In this document: positions 35,735 to 48,006 of the stretch, piece by piece
Layout: each line of letters opens with the position of its first letter
Numbering within the stretch: the first letter of the stretch is position 1
From: Malurus cyaneus samueli
Taxonomy: Eukaryota > Chordata > Aves > Passeriformes > Maluridae
Reading direction: 5' to 3'
Assembly: GCA_009741485.1 (NCBI GenBank)
Contig: CM019217.1
Location: forward strand, 44,256,950 to 44,320,949
DNA length: 64,000 nt
Translations under genes and position numbers: made by a program
The notes under the pieces: generated by a model
The model's database searches: none
Seen by the model: the letters and a program-made list of their open reading frames with translations, nothing else
What the model was told of the DNA's origin: nothing

Positions 35735-36375
35735 TATATCCTAAACCTCCCCGTTATATCCCCAAGAAAACTGAACTTCATATGGCCTAAAAACTGTCCT
35801 TTAATATCCTAAAACTCGCCTTATCTTAAAAAATAAAAACTGGCCTTCATGTCCCTAAAAACTGCTACTTTGGTATCCTAAACTGCCCTTTCATATTCCT
35901 GAAACTTCCATATCCCTAAAACTGCCTTGAATTCCCTAAAAATATGGATGCCATATCCCTAAATTGTCCCTTTAATCCATAAAACTCCATTAATCCCCAA
36001 AACTGCCCTCATATCCCCTGAAAACTTTTTATTACCCTATAAAAAACTCCGATCCCTTAAAAAAATCTGTCCCATCTCCTTAAACTCATATTCCCTAAAA
36101 AACCTGCTTTCAAATCACTAGGAAACTCCCTTTGATATCCTTAAAACTGCCCTTTATCCCTAAAAACTTGCCTTTCAACAAATCTTAAAAACTGCCGTTC
36201 ATCCCCTAAAAACTGGCCGTTTACAATCCCAAACTGCTCTTTATATCCCAAATCTCCATATCCTAAATAACTGCCCCTTGATACCCCTAAATAAACTGCC
36301 CTTTCAATATCCGGAAAACCCACTCATATCCCTAAAAATCCCCTTGATATCCTAAAGCTGCCCTAGATACCTTCT
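35735..36375 (+). repeat. ~21-bp AT-rich minisatellite (degraded copy)
   Basis: Units resembling 'atatccctaaaaactgccct', heavily corrupted. Twin of the array at 45800-46450. It contains ccctaa words but is not a telomeric array. Confidence 0.85.
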
Positions 36376-38776
36376 GAACTGCCTGCATCCATGCGGTTCT
36401 GCTGGATACGTGGAATGATTTGGGTTGGTGTTCGTCTACCTGGCCCCATTCCCTGTTCGCCATTGCCATGCCCAGTTGGTTGCAGGAATCCCTACCAGTT
36501 CGATGTCCTTGTGATGCCCACCTCTACGGGAACACGTGACAATTTGGCCGCGGGGCTGGTGGCGGCGCAGGCGTCGTGCCCGGCGAGAGCTAACAGCGCT
36601 GAGTACGCCGTGTTTAGAGCTGGTTGAGGCAGGGGGGATCCCAGTGGGATTCCTGGGGAGACATTCCATCGAATGTGAGGTGGGATCGATCCATCACTGT
36701 GTGTCCCACAAGGGAGCCCGGCACCCTTTGCCCAGGCGTGGCAGGACTCGCGCCAACCCACGGCCATGCTGCTTCGGCTCCACATGCTGCGGCACCTCAA
36801 GTGAGTGCTGGCGCTCACGGGGGGTTGAGGGGTCTGGGGGCTTCCAGGGGCCTCATCTCCCCTTCTCCTCTCTTTCCAGCCTGGAATACCACTCCAACCA
36901 TGGATTGGCAGACGCGTGTGAGAAGGGTGAATCAAGGTGGAAAGTGAGTGCGGGCAACTGGGTTAGGGCTTGGTGTTGCGGTGTCACGCGTCCTATAGGC
37001 GAGGCTCCGGCTCCTCTCTTCTTCCGCCTGGAATTCTGGCTCTTACTCCTTCCAGCTGGAATTTTGTCTCCTCTTCTCTCTCCTAACTGGAACCTGGGCC
37101 CACAGCTGCATCCAACCCCTGTGGTGCATGTCCTGGCAAGGGAGGACTTCCTGGCAAGGGCTGGGGTACCCATCGCACGGCCCCATTCCCACGCCAGATC
37201 CTGGCAGGACATTCAAAGGGATCCCATCCATGTCTCTATTCCCAACTTGGATCTTGGCAGGGCTCCTGGAAGGGACTTGCTCTCACGGCCCCAATCCCCA
37301 CTGCAGGTCCTGGCAGTTCTCGAGGGTCGCCGTTCTCTCTCTCTCTCCTGTCTCTCCCTCGAGACCAGTTCCCTCCTGTTCACCACGCACATTTTCCTCG
37401 CCGTTTCTACCCCCTCCCTGTGTTGGATTTGCAGGTCCGGACTCTAGGACTTGGCGTTACAGCTCCACATTCCGACTTTCGTCAAGTCGTCATTGACACC
37501 TGCACCCCCACTACGGGGCTTAGGTACCCCGGCAGCTTCCCAGCACCCTCGGCCCCCTCCCCGCAGCCCCTTCCCCTGCCCTCCATCGCCCCACAAGGGA
37601 GGAGGGTGGCCCAGTAACCCAGCATCCATGAACCCACCCCAGTCCCCAGCAGGGATTGCTCCATGGACTCGGCCAGTGTGGATTTTGGATTTGCCTGGGA
37701 TGATTGGTGGGATGGGGCAGTGCCCAAATTCATAAGGCAGCTTTTAAGGACATTGGGACCACCGTGGCTCTGGGACGTCACCTAGTCCCATGGGAATCCC
37801 CTGTGACTGGGACGCAGTGTGGTTGTGGGACCAATCGTGACTGTGGGATTCCGCCATTCCCATGGGACCAGTGTGACTGTGGGATCCCAGTGACCATGGA
37901 CCGCCCATTGCCTGAGGGACCCAATCCCAAAGCTTGTTTAGAATAAAGTGATGCCCCACCTTCCCCCTCCCTTGGCGCTGCTGGCACAGGGTCCCCACAT
38001 GGGGCAAATTCCAGGCTGGGTGGCCTCGGAAACCTTCTGGACTGGGACAGGGTGGGGAGCTGCACTGTGTGCCCCAACCCATGGAGTTGTGGGGTTTCCC
38101 AGGGCTCTGGGATGTGATTCCTCGGGAGACCAAGGCCTGGTGCCACCCGGGGCTCTGGGTTGCCACCTGGCGCTGTGGGGCCCATGTCATCAGCGTCTGC
38201 TCCATGTATTCCTGCTTTTACTATAAAGGGTCCAACGCTTGCCCCGGCCTGGGGGGAATCATCACAGGCTTTGGGGGTGCTGGGAGGGGCTTCTCTAACC
38301 TGGGGAGGCGCAAGTGACTGGCAACATCAGACGCCTGAATGACTTTGGGGTGTGCCCTGAGCTGGTATGGGTCCGGGGGGGGCCATCAGTCCCCCGTGAG
38401 GGACTAGGGCAAATTCTGGGGAGTGCCAAGGGCCTTGGGAGCCTGATCTGCAATGCCACAGCACCATCCTGGGCCACCACGCTGGTCCCTGGGGTCCCTC
38501 ACCTCGTCCCTAACTCCCTCTTCCTTGCAGGTCGCGCACCGGCGGACATGGGGGGCTATTCACCTCCGAAGGATTTCACTCGCAGGCCGTGATAAATTCC
38601 TGGAGTGCGTAAGTGTCTCACTACCCCTGTGACTTCCAATAACGTGGCTCTTAGGCCTGATGGTGTGCCATCGTGTGTCTCAGTGCTGCTGTGACAGGGT
38701 GACACCCTGTGGGACAGGCCTGACACCACCCAGCCATGGAGCGTGACAGAGGGATAGCAACAACCTCCAAGCCACT

Positions 38777-39447
38777 TTATTAGGGGTTTGGCCCCGAACG
38801 GGTCCTGTCCCCCGCACTGCCACAGCCAGGGGGGGAACAGCTGGGGACAAGACGCTCCCGAGCAGCCCGAGGTCTCCAGGGAAGGGGACACAGCCTAGGG
38901 ACACCCCGAGCAGCCCGAGGTCCCAGAGAAGGGGACATGGGGGTTGGAAGTTTCTGCTGTCGTAAGGCACAGTCCAGGGGCTGCTGGTGGCCATCAAGGT
39001 CACATACAGGCCATGAAGGGGCTGTGCCACATTTCGCGAGTGGCCACTAGTGCACAGGCCACAGCCAGGGACACTGCGGGGAATCAGGTTGAGTGGCCGC
39101 TGCCCTGCTTCCTGTCTGTCCGTATTTTGTCCTGTCAGTCCGAGTGCCAGGAGCTCCTGCTCCAGCCTGCTCTCCTATTCCGAGTCCTGAGCACACTGCC
39201 TCTCTCTTCTTTCTTCTTTTTCTTTCTCTCTTCCTTCCTCCTCGTGCAGGCTCCACCACAACATTTTCCTTTTCTCTTCTTGGGCAGGCAAACGGCTCCT
39301 TCTTGCCTCCTCCTCCTCCTCCTCTCACTCTTCCACCCCATTCCTTCATTCGGGCTCTGGCCCGGTTCTGCTTCTGTTCCTCCAGCGCTGCTGCTTCTTC
39401 TTTTTTCTTCTTCTCTCCTATGCCCCACATCATTCTCCTGTGGGGAC
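38777..39447 (-). pseudogene. NOP56: Degraded copy of the NOP56 3' end with its poly(A) signal
   Basis: 39180-39440 is a corrupted version of the last NOP56 exon (K- and E-rich codons on the minus strand, no continuous frame). 38777-38782 reads AATAAA on the minus strand (aataaa in 'ccctaataaagtgg'). The flanking ~80 bases (38735-38850) are missing from the clean copy, where two 'gagcagcccgaggtcc' repeats are collapsed. Confidence 0.75.
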
Positions 39448-39541
39448 CCTGCGATCAGCTCTGCCCCATCCTGGCATCTGGAGGATCCAGAACAAAGCAG
39501 ACCCCCCCAAATCCAAACCAGCAGGTCTGGCCCCCGTTACC

Positions 39542-39566
39542 NNNNNNNNNNNNNNNNNNNNNNNNN
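39542..39566. other. Assembly gap (25 N)
   Basis: Placeholder gap between the end of the degraded duplicate and the minisatellite that starts the clean copy. Confidence 0.99.
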
Positions 39567-39947
39567 ATCCTTCCATCCCCTTCCTCCCCTCTCCAACCCT
39601 GCCATCCTCGTCCTTCCATCCCCTTCCTCCCCTCTCCAACCCTGCCATCCTCGTCCTTCCATCCCCTTCCTCCCCTCTCCAGCCCTCCCATCCCCTTTCT
39701 CTCCATTCCCACTTTACCATCCTCTTCCTCCCCATTCCAGCTCTCCCATCCCTTTTAACCCCCCCTTCGCTGTCCCATCCTCTTCCTTCTCCAACCCTTC
39801 CATCCTCTTCCTCCCTCTCCATCTCTCACCATCCCCTTCCCCCTCCAGCCCTCCGATCCTTGCCCTTCCATCCTCTTCCTCTCCTTTTCATGTCTCCCAT
39901 CCCCTTCTTTTTTTCCTGTTATTTCCCAATTTCCCCTCCCTTCTTTT

Positions 39948-39978
<31 letters not shown>
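39567..39978 (+). repeat. Pyrimidine-rich minisatellite ending in a 29-T run
   Basis: Three good copies of the ~44-bp 'ccttccatccccttcctccc' unit, then degenerate C/T-rich sequence and an uninterrupted T run at 39950-39978. At 39979 the sequence jumps to the counterpart of 29963. The array matches 29476-29572 next to the last VPS16 exon, so the join skips VPS16 3' exons and the IDH3B 5' exons. Confidence 0.85.
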
Positions 39979-40001
39979 GGGCTCTGCTGCCAGGAAACAG
40001 G

Positions 40002-43000
40002 GACAGGAGGAGAGGGAATTGTCTCGAGCTGTGCCAGGGGAGATTTGTGTGAGATACTGGGAAAATTCCTCCTGGGAAGGGCTGTCCAGCCCTGGCAGAG
40101 CAGTTGAAGTCCCCATCACTGGTGGGATTTAACATCTCTGTGGGTGTGGCACTTGGGGACACGGTTAGTGGTGATGCTGGCAGTGCTGCGAGGGTCTCTG
40201 AGGCATTTCCCACCCAGAAGATTCCCTGATTCTGTGTGCAATGTTGTCCAGGACGCTGAGGGAAAGGCTCAGCCCTGAGTGTCAGCATGACCTTGAGCCA
40301 GGCCCAGCTCTGCCCTTCCCTCAGCTTTGCCTCCTGATATTTAATTACTGACCAGGAGCCCAATTTGTACCCTGGACATTTGATTCCAGAATATTAAAGC
40401 TCCCAGTTCAGGACTCTCAGCTTTCCTTTCCCCCTCGCTCCTTCATTCCCCCTTCCCGTGGCCAACACACGTGGAATTTTGGGTCTTGTTGGAATTTCTG
40501 GGGGGGAATTCCCTGTCCCTGTGGATTCCTGAGGCTGGATCTGTGAAATCCATGCTGGAACCAACTCCCAGCAGAGAATTCCAGGCTGAGGAAGGTGGGA
40601 CCAGTGGAAGGAGGGTGTTGAAATAGGAAGCAGCTGTGGAGGGGGAAAGGATGTGTGTGGAACACCCTGAAATTATCTGGGAGGCTCTTTCGAGGTCAGA
40701 GCCGCAAAAATGGAGTTTGGCAAAATTCCATGAGATTCTGGAGGGTGATCAGAAGGTTGAGGAGATCCTGAGGGCACGGAGCAGGAATGAGGGAATTCAG
40801 GAACACCAGGCTGTGCTGGGAACTCGCAGGAATTCTGCTGGGCAGAGGGAGAGGCTATTTCTGGAAGTGCTGATTGAGGGAAAGGTCCCTCCGTGGTGTC
40901 CGGTGTCCCTGTCACCCCTGGGGTGGCCTTAGGACAGGAATAGGGATTGTCCTAATCCTGGGCAGATTTGGGCCCCTCAGGACAAGATTTTGAGGGTGTG
41001 GAGCACCAGGAGTGGCTGAGGGAGCTGGGAAAGGGGCTCAGCCTGGAGAAAAGGGGATCAGGAGGCTCTGACAGGAGGGGACAGCTGGGAGGGTCAGGAA
41101 TAAGGGACAGGACAAGGGGAAATGGCCTCAGGCTGTGCCAGGGGAGGGTTAGGTTGGATATTGGGGAAATTCCTCCTGGAAAGGGCTGTCCAGCAGGGTG
41201 GAGTCCCCATCCCTGGAGGGATTTTATCAGCCCTGTGGATGTGGCACTTGGGGACACTGTCAATGGTGGCCTTGGAACTCCAGGGCTTTCCCAACCCAAA
41301 TGTTTCATGACCCCATAAGGCCACTCCATGATTTCCGTGTCCCTGTGTCTGTGGCCATTCCTCACCCATTGCAGGTGACCTCCCCCAGCTCCGGGGGTCC
41401 CTTTGCCCCAGTTTGGGGCCCGTTTTTGGGGTGCAGCCGCCCTGACCCCGTTTGTCTCCGCAGTCCAATGCCAAGGCCGAGGGCACATTCCAGGTGACGA
41501 TGCTGCCGGGGGACGGCGTGGGCCCGGAGCTCATGCATGCTGTCAAGGAGGTCTTCAAGGTACGGCAACATCTGGGGGGACACGAGCAGCAGCTGTCCCT
41601 GTGTGTCCCTCTGTCCCCACAGGCACAGGGGGATCCTCATCCTTGGGGGAATTTAGGTTGGATATTGGGAAAACTTTAAAAATGGCTGTCCAAGGGTAGG
41701 GGGGTGAGTCCCCATTCCTGGAGGGATTTAACAGCCCTGTGGATGTGGCGCTTGGGGACATCCCAAATGGTGGCCTTGGTAGTGCTGGGGAGCCCTCAGA
41801 GCATTTTTCCAACTGAAATAATCCATGATTCCATCAATGCCACCATTCCATTGGGATCAAAGTGACGCAGAGGTCCGATGATGCCAGTTCCTGCTCTCCC
41901 TGAACAGGGCCCTGGCTGGGTCATGGCTCCATGTCCCCCTGTCACGGGCAGTGCTGTGTCCCAGGTGACACCAAGTGGCTCTGTCCCTGTCCCAGGCTGC
42001 CAATGTCCCCGTGGTGTTTGACGAGCACCATCTGAGCGAGGTGCAGAACACGGCGTCCGAGGAGAAGCTGGATCGGGTCGTGGATTCCATGAAGGAAAGC
42101 AAGGTGGCCCTCATAGGTGAGGAGCTGAAAGGAATGTGGCCTTGTCCTTGTCCTTGTCCTCCCCCTGTGCTGGGCACAGGTGGGGTCACACCTGGAATCT
42201 TGGGGCAGGTTTGGGCCTTTAAGGATAAGATTTTGAGGGGTTGGAGAGTGCCCGGGGAAGGAGCTGGGGAAGGGTCTGGAGCACCAGGAGTGGCTGAGGG
42301 AGCTGGGAAAGGGGCTCAGCCTGGAGAAAAGGGGATCAGGGGGACCTTGTGGCTCTGCACAAGAGGGAGCAGCCGGGGGGATTTGGGATCTTATCCCAGG
42401 GAACAGGGGCAGGAGGAGAGGGAACGGCCTCAAACTGGGCCAGGGGAGGTTTAGATTGGACACTGGGGGGAAATTCCTCCATGTCCTCATCCTGCTCCGT
42501 GTCCTGCAGGGAAGATCCACACGCCCATGGAGTACAAGGGAGACCTGGCATCCTATGACATGAGGCTCAGGTGAGGGAGGGCGCTGGTCACCTGCCAGGT
42601 GCTGGGAAACTAATTAATTTATTCATCATTAATGAGTTATCCGGGAGTGGAAAATGCTGAGGGATTATGAAACAAAACCCCTGAGGGACCGTGGTGAGCT
42701 GTCCCTGTTCACTGTGATCCTGCTGCCATGGGAATTCTGGAGATTGGTGGGCTGAACCCCAGTACTGGTCACTGGGAAAACGCTAATAATTAATGAGTTA
42801 CTGGGAAACAAAATCCATGAGGGATGATCCATGGCTGGGATCTGTCCCTGCTCACCGTGGGATCCTGGAGAGGGGGAATGGCCCCAGGTGACCTCATCCT
42901 GCTGCCCCTTCCCAGGAGAAAGCTGGACCTGTTTGCCAACGTGGTGCACGTGAAGAGCCTGCCGGGCTACCAGACCCGGCACAACAACCTGGACCTGGTG

Positions 43001-44980
43001 ATCATCCGTGAGCAGACTGAGGGCGAGTACAGCTCCCTGGAGCACGAGGTGAGGACATTGAGGGGCCCTGGCACTCCTCAGCTGGACATGGAGCCAGGCT
43101 GGGAGCGCTGGGAATGTTCCCCTGGAGAAGGGAAGGACACAGGGAGAGCTCAGAGCCCCTTTTGGGGCCTGAAGGGGCTCCAGGAGAGCTGGAGAGGGAC
43201 TGGGGCCAAGGGCTGCAGGGACAGGACACAGGGAATGGATCCCACTGGGAAAGGGGAGCTTGGGCTGGGATCTTGGCAAGGAATTCCTGCCTGGGAGGGT
43301 GGCGAGGGGCTGGGCTGGAATTGCCAGATTGCCCCAGATCCCTGGGGAATGTCCCAGGCCAGGCTGGACATTGGGGTTGGCCAGCACCTGGGACAGTGGG
43401 AGGTGTCCCTGGGTGGCACTGGATGAGCTCCAAGGTCTCTCCATCACATCCCATTCCATGATTCCCTGATTCCCTGCTCAACACACTGGGACTGCCTGGA
43501 GCCATGGAATTGGGGGAGTATTGAGGGATACCAACACAGTGCCAGGGAGGATGGGGGGCTGCAGGAGGGATAATGCCTGGAAAAAGGGACAGTGGGACAG
43601 GGATAATGCCTGGAAAAAGGTACAGGGGATAGGGATAATGCCTGGAAAAAGGGACAGGGGGACACGGATAATGCGTGGAAAAAAGGGACAGTGGGACAGG
43701 GATAATGCCTGGAAAAAGGGACAATGGGACATGGATAATGCCTGGAAAAAGTGACAGGGGGACATGGATAATGCTTGGAGAAAGGGACAGTAGGACATGG
43801 ATACTGACTGGAGAAAGGGACAGGGGGACAGGGATAATGCCTGGAAAAAGGGACAGGGGGACAGGATAAGCGAAAAGGGACAGGGGACAGGGATAACGCC
43901 TGGAAAAAGGGACAGGGGACAGGGATAATGCCTGGAAAAAGGGACAGGGATAATGCCTTGAAAAAGGGACAGGGGGACAGGGATAACGCCTGGAAAAAGG
44001 GACAGGGGGACAGGGATAAGCCTGGAAAAAGGGACAGGGATAATGCCTGGAAAAAGGGACAGGGGGACAGGGTTACTGTTCTGGGTTAACCCTGGCCAGG
44101 AATGGGGACATCCCCCTCCCACTTCCCAGTGGGGAGGAGAATTGGAAGGAAAAGGCAAACTTGGGTTGAGATAAGAACTATTTAATAATTGGTACAGAAT
44201 AATGGCGATGGTAAGAAATATTTAGTAATTGAAATAAAAATTACAATGGTAAGAAATATTTAATTAAAAAAAAGGATGATAAGAGTAATTAACAATAAAT
44301 ACTTGTAATAATGTGTATCATAATACATACAGCATATAATAAATATAGTTATGGTGCTAAGGAGAGGGAGAGGAACAGACCCCAAAGCAGGAGTGGCGTT
44401 AGGGACATGCTGGGGTGGCCATGGCAGGTGTGTGACACCCCTGTCCCCTCAGAGTGCCAAGGGGGTGATCGAGTGCCTGAAGATCATCACCAGAGCCAAG
44501 TCCCAGCGCATCGCCAAGTTCGCCTTCGACTACGCCACCAAGAAGGGCCGGGCCAAGGTCACAGCTGTGCACAAAGCCAACATCATGTGAGTGTCCCTGT
44601 CACCCTCTGTGTCCCCCTGGGGACTGCCCAAATCACCTTCTGGAGTGGTGGCACCTCAGTGACTGCCAGGGCCCAAAGGGGCTCCAGGACACCTGGGAGG
44701 GACTTTGCGCACAGGGCAGAGTGGCAGGAGTGGGGGATGACTTCAGGTTGGAAAAAGGGAGATTTGGGTGGGATATTGGGAAGGAATTCGTGGCTCTGAG
44801 GGTGGTGATGGGCAGGGCTGGAATTGCCAGAGCAGCTGTGGCTGCCCCTGGATCCATGACAGTGTCCAAGGCCAGGCTGGACATTGGGGCTGGGAGCAGC
44901 TGGGATAGCAGCAGGTGTCTCTGCCCATGGAATCAAAGTCCCTCCCCACCCGAACCATTCCATGATTCTGTGATCCTGCC
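40002..44980 (+). mobile_element. Six CR1 LINE 3' fragments in IDH3B introns (clean copy)
   Basis: Separate elements lie at about 40002-40240, 41000-41340, 41640-41835, 42235-42475, 43090-43465 and 44690-44980, all on the plus strand. Each ends near 'accattccatgattc' or 'gattccatcaatgc'. The one at 43090-43465 is almost identical to that at 5195-5540. Twins in the left copy are at 30000, 30985, 31620, 32220, 33065 and 34590. The inserts sit between exons and break no coding sequence. Confidence 0.82.
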
Positions 44981-47588
44981 CCATGCCAGACTGGGTGAGG
45001 GAGACCAGGATTTCCCTGGGATTTGTTTTTTTTCCCCTCTCTGCTTCCAGGGAAGGCTCCTGGCCGGGAGTGAGCAGGACATTGATTTGCACTGCTGCTG
45101 ATCAGATTTATTGACAATTCAGTGTCCAGATATTCCCAGTGCAGCATTTCCACAACAAATCTGCCACCTCTCCCCATGGATTATGGGATCATTGGGTTGG
45201 GTTTGCTCCTGCAGAATCCTGAGCTCCCCAGCTCTGGAATCAACACTGATGGGAGCACCTGGACAGGGACAAATCCCCTTCCCATCAGTGACAGCAGAAA
45301 GGGAGAGGGGGAAATGTGGAGCAGGGAAAAAACAGAACGGGACGCCCCAAATGGTGTCACAGATCCCAGTTCCAGCAGGATCCCTGCAGCCTTTAGGATT
45401 TCCCAGCTCTCCCACCAACCCTCCCTGGTGTTCCCTGTCTGCAGGAAGCTGGGGGATGGGCTGTTCCTGCAGTGCTGTAAGGAGGTGGCCGAGCTGTACC
45501 CCAAGATCAAGTTTGACACCATGATCATCGACAACTGCTGCATGCAGGTGAGCCACACCCTGGGCCACACCCATGGTACCTTCCCAGCCTTCCAGTGCCA
45601 CTCTCCGAGGATCTAGAACCTCCAGAGTGGGGCCCAGGGTTGTCCCTCCCAGCATTCCCAATGTTTCCAACTGGAATGCTCCCAGCTAGAACTCCTGGTT
45701 CTCCCCCTGGGCTGTTTTGGGGGGTTTGGTCATGGCAGGTTCTGCTGCTCCCCTGGGTTGGTGACCACTGGGTTTCTGCAGCCTTAGTGGTGCTGGGCAT
45801 GTTTGTATCCCTAAAAACTGCCCATCATATCCCTAAAACCTCCCCGTTATATCCCAAAAAACTGAACTTCATATGCCTAAAAACTGTCCTTTATATCCCT
45901 AAAAACTCGCCTTCATCTTTAAAAACTGCCCTTCATGTCCCTAAAAACTGCTCTTTGTATCCCTAAAACTGCCCTTCATATTCCTGAAACTTCCATATCC
46001 CTAAAAACTGCCCTTGATATTCCTAAAAATGGACTCCATATCCCTAAAAATTGTCCCTTATATCCCTAAAACCTCCATATCCCCAAAAACTGCCCTTCAT
46101 ATCCCTGAAAACTGTTTTATACCCTAAAAAACTCCGTATCCTTAAAAACTGCCCATCTCCTTAAAAACTCCATATTCCTAAAACCTGCCTTTCAAATCAC
46201 TAAGAACTCCCTTTGATATCCTTAAAAACTGCCCTTTATGTCCCTAAAAACTTGCCTTCACATCCTTAAAAACTGCCGTTCATCCCCCTAAAAACTGCCG
46301 TTTACATCCCCAAAAACTGCTCTTTATATCCCCAAAATCTCCATATCCCTAAAAACTGCCCTTGATACCCCTTAAACTGCCCTTCATATCCTGAAAAACC
46401 CCTCATATCCCTAAAAACTCCCCTTGATATCCCTAAAAGCTGCCCTAATCCCTTCACTGCCGCTCCATGCGGTTCTGCTGAGAATCGTGGAATGATTTGG
46501 GTTGGTGTTCCCGTCCTCACCTGCCCCATTCCTGTTCCCATTCCCATCCCAGTTGGTGCAGAATCCCTACCAGTTCGATGTCCTTGTGATGCCCAACCTC
46601 TACGGGAACATCGTGGACAATTTGGCCGCGGGGCTGGTGGGCGGCGCAGGCGTCGTGCCCGGCGAGAGCTACAGCGCTGAGTACGCCGTGTTTGAGCTGG
46701 TGAGCAGGGGGGGATCCCAGTGGGATTCCTGGGGAGAATTCCCATGAATTGTGAGGTGGGATGATCCCATCACTGTGTGTCCCACAGGGAGCCCGGCACC
46801 CCTTTGCCCAGGCCGTGGGCAGGAACATCGCCAACCCCACGGCCATGCTGCTCTCGGCCTCCAACATGCTGCGGCACCTCAAGTGAGTGCTGGGCTCACG
46901 GGGGGGTTTTGAGGGGTCTGGGGGCTTCCCAGGGGCTCATCTCCCCCTTCTCCCTCTTTTCCAGCCTGGAATACCACTCCAACCTGATTGCAGACGCGGT
47001 GAAGAAGGTGATCAAAGGTGGAAAAGTGAGTGCGGGGCACTGGGTAGGGCTGGTGTTGCCGGTGTCGCGTCCTCGGCGAGGCTCCGGCTCCTCTCTTCTT
47101 TCCAGCTGGAATTCTGGCTCTTCTCCTTCCAGCTGGAATTTTGTCTCCTCTTCTCTCTCTAACTGGAATCCTGGGCCCACAGCTGCATCCCACCCCTGTG
47201 GTCATGTCCTGGCAAGGGAGGGACTCCTGGCAGGGCTGGGGTACCCTCCACGGCCCCATTCCCACCCCAGATCCTGGCAGGACATTCAAGGGATCCCATC
47301 CATGTCTCTATTCCCACTTGGATCTTGGCAGGGCTCTGAAGGGACTCTCCACGGCCCCATCCCCACTGCAGGTCCTGGCAGGCTTCTCGAGGGTCGCCGT
47401 TCTCTCTCTCTCTCCTGTCCTCTCCCTCTCAGAGCCAGTTCCCTCCGTTCACCACCACATTTCTCCCGTTTCTCCCCCTCCCTGTGTTGGATTTGCAGGT
47501 CCGGACTCGGGACTTGGGCGGTTACTCCACCACTTCCGACTTCGTCAAGTCCGTCATTGACAACCTGCACCCCCACTACGGGGCTTAG
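41464..47588 (+). CDS. IDH3B: IDH3B, NAD-dependent isocitrate dehydrogenase beta subunit (5' exons missing from this copy)
   Basis: IDH3 converts isocitrate to 2-oxoglutarate in the mitochondrial matrix. The alpha subunit is catalytic; beta and gamma serve assembly and allosteric control. Exons: 41464-41559, 41996-42116, 42510-42570, 42916-43048, 44453-44586, 45445-45547, 46553-46699, 46788-46882, 46965-47025 and terminal exon 47499-47588 (TAG 47586-47588). All phases agree and give 346 residues. With the 27-residue exon at 29769-29849 and a short first exon the total is near 385, the mammalian length. Landmarks: [16 protein letters not shown] at the start of the fold, [55 protein letters not shown] and [15 protein letters not shown] at the end. 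The gene converges with NOP56. Confidence 0.96.
43570..44075 (+). repeat. ~26-bp minisatellite in IDH3B intron
   Basis: About eighteen units of 'gggacagggataatgcctgg' plus 'aaaaag'. An AT-rich stretch (44160-44350) follows, then the acceptor of the exon at 44453. Confidence 0.9.
45800..46450 (+). repeat. ~21-bp AT-rich minisatellite in IDH3B intron
   Basis: About thirty units of 'atatccctaaaaactgccct' with single-base variants, between the exons ending at 45547 and starting at 46553. Its low GC contrasts with the rest of the locus. Confidence 0.9.
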
Positions 47589-48000
47589 GACCCCCGGCAG
47601 CTTCCCCAGCACCTCGGCCCCCTCCCCGCAGCCCCTCCCTGCCCTCCATCGCCCCACAGGGAGGAGGGTGGCCCAGTAACCCCAGCAATCCATGAACCCC
47701 CACCCCAGTCCCCCAGCAGGGATTGCTCCATGGAGTCGGCCAGTGTGGATTTTGGGATTTGCTGGGATGACTTGGTGGGGATGGGGCAGTGCCCCAAATT
47801 CATAGGCAGCTTTTAAGGACATTGGGACCACCGTGGCTCTGGGACCCCCATTCCCATGGGATCCCTGTGACTGGGACCAGTGTGGTTGTGGGACCATCGT
47901 GACTGTGGGATCCCCATTCCCATGGGACCAGTGTGACTGTGGGATCCCAGTGACCATGGGACCCCCATTCCTGAGGGACCCATCCCACAAAGCTTGTAGC

Positions 48001-48006
48001 AATAAA
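48001..48006 (+). terminator. IDH3B: Poly(A) signal for IDH3B upstream terminal exon
   Basis: AATAAA about 410 nt after the TAG at 47588, followed by a G/T-mixed region. It suits transcripts that end with exon 47499-47588. A second AATAAA lies at 48278-48283. Confidence 0.7.

Larger units (their letters stand above)
31447..38611 (+). pseudogene. IDH3B: Degraded duplicate of IDH3B (all downstream exons, many indels)
   Basis: Exon images: 31447-31539, 31966-32085, 32474-32533, 32885-33016, 34382-34502, 35343-35449, 36476-36622, 36713-36800, 36880-36943, 37435-37523 and the alternative last exon 38531-38611. Nearly every exon carries frameshifts: bases lost in the first, one base lost before the Met codon in the second, the acceptor G lost at 35343, and a frame shift in TVFEL near 36616. 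Introns are hit equally, and damage rises toward the right. A decayed gene would keep a smooth divergence and no such gradient, so I read this as unpolished sequence of the same gene found clean at 41464-48653, not as an evolved pseudogene. It should not be translated. Confidence 0.88.
29963..39541. repeat. Left (degraded) copy of a ~9.5-kb duplicated segment
   Basis: From 'gggctctgctgccaggaaac' onward this runs colinear with 39979-49448 in the same orientation. It includes IDH3B introns and exons, CR1 elements, two minisatellites and the 3' end of NOP56. Differences are mostly one-base losses in homopolymers from 30 to 33 kb, becoming frequent insertions and substitutions from about 34.2 kb onward. 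It ends at the N gap at the point equivalent to 49448. Most likely an unpurged, unpolished duplicate contig. Confidence 0.9.

Noticed and set aside
31447..38611. A genuine IDH3B pseudogene or retrocopy
   Set aside because: Introns are present, so it is not a retrocopy. Indels are equally dense in introns and exons and follow a gradient, fitting assembly error.
39093..40132. Open frames of 200-390 codons across the second N gap and poly-T
   Set aside because: Low-complexity Ser/Pro/Phe translations of the pyrimidine minisatellite and T run.
45800..46450. Interstitial telomeric repeat (ccctaa words)
   Set aside because: The period is ~21 bp with a constant non-telomeric remainder; TTAGGG arrays are absent.
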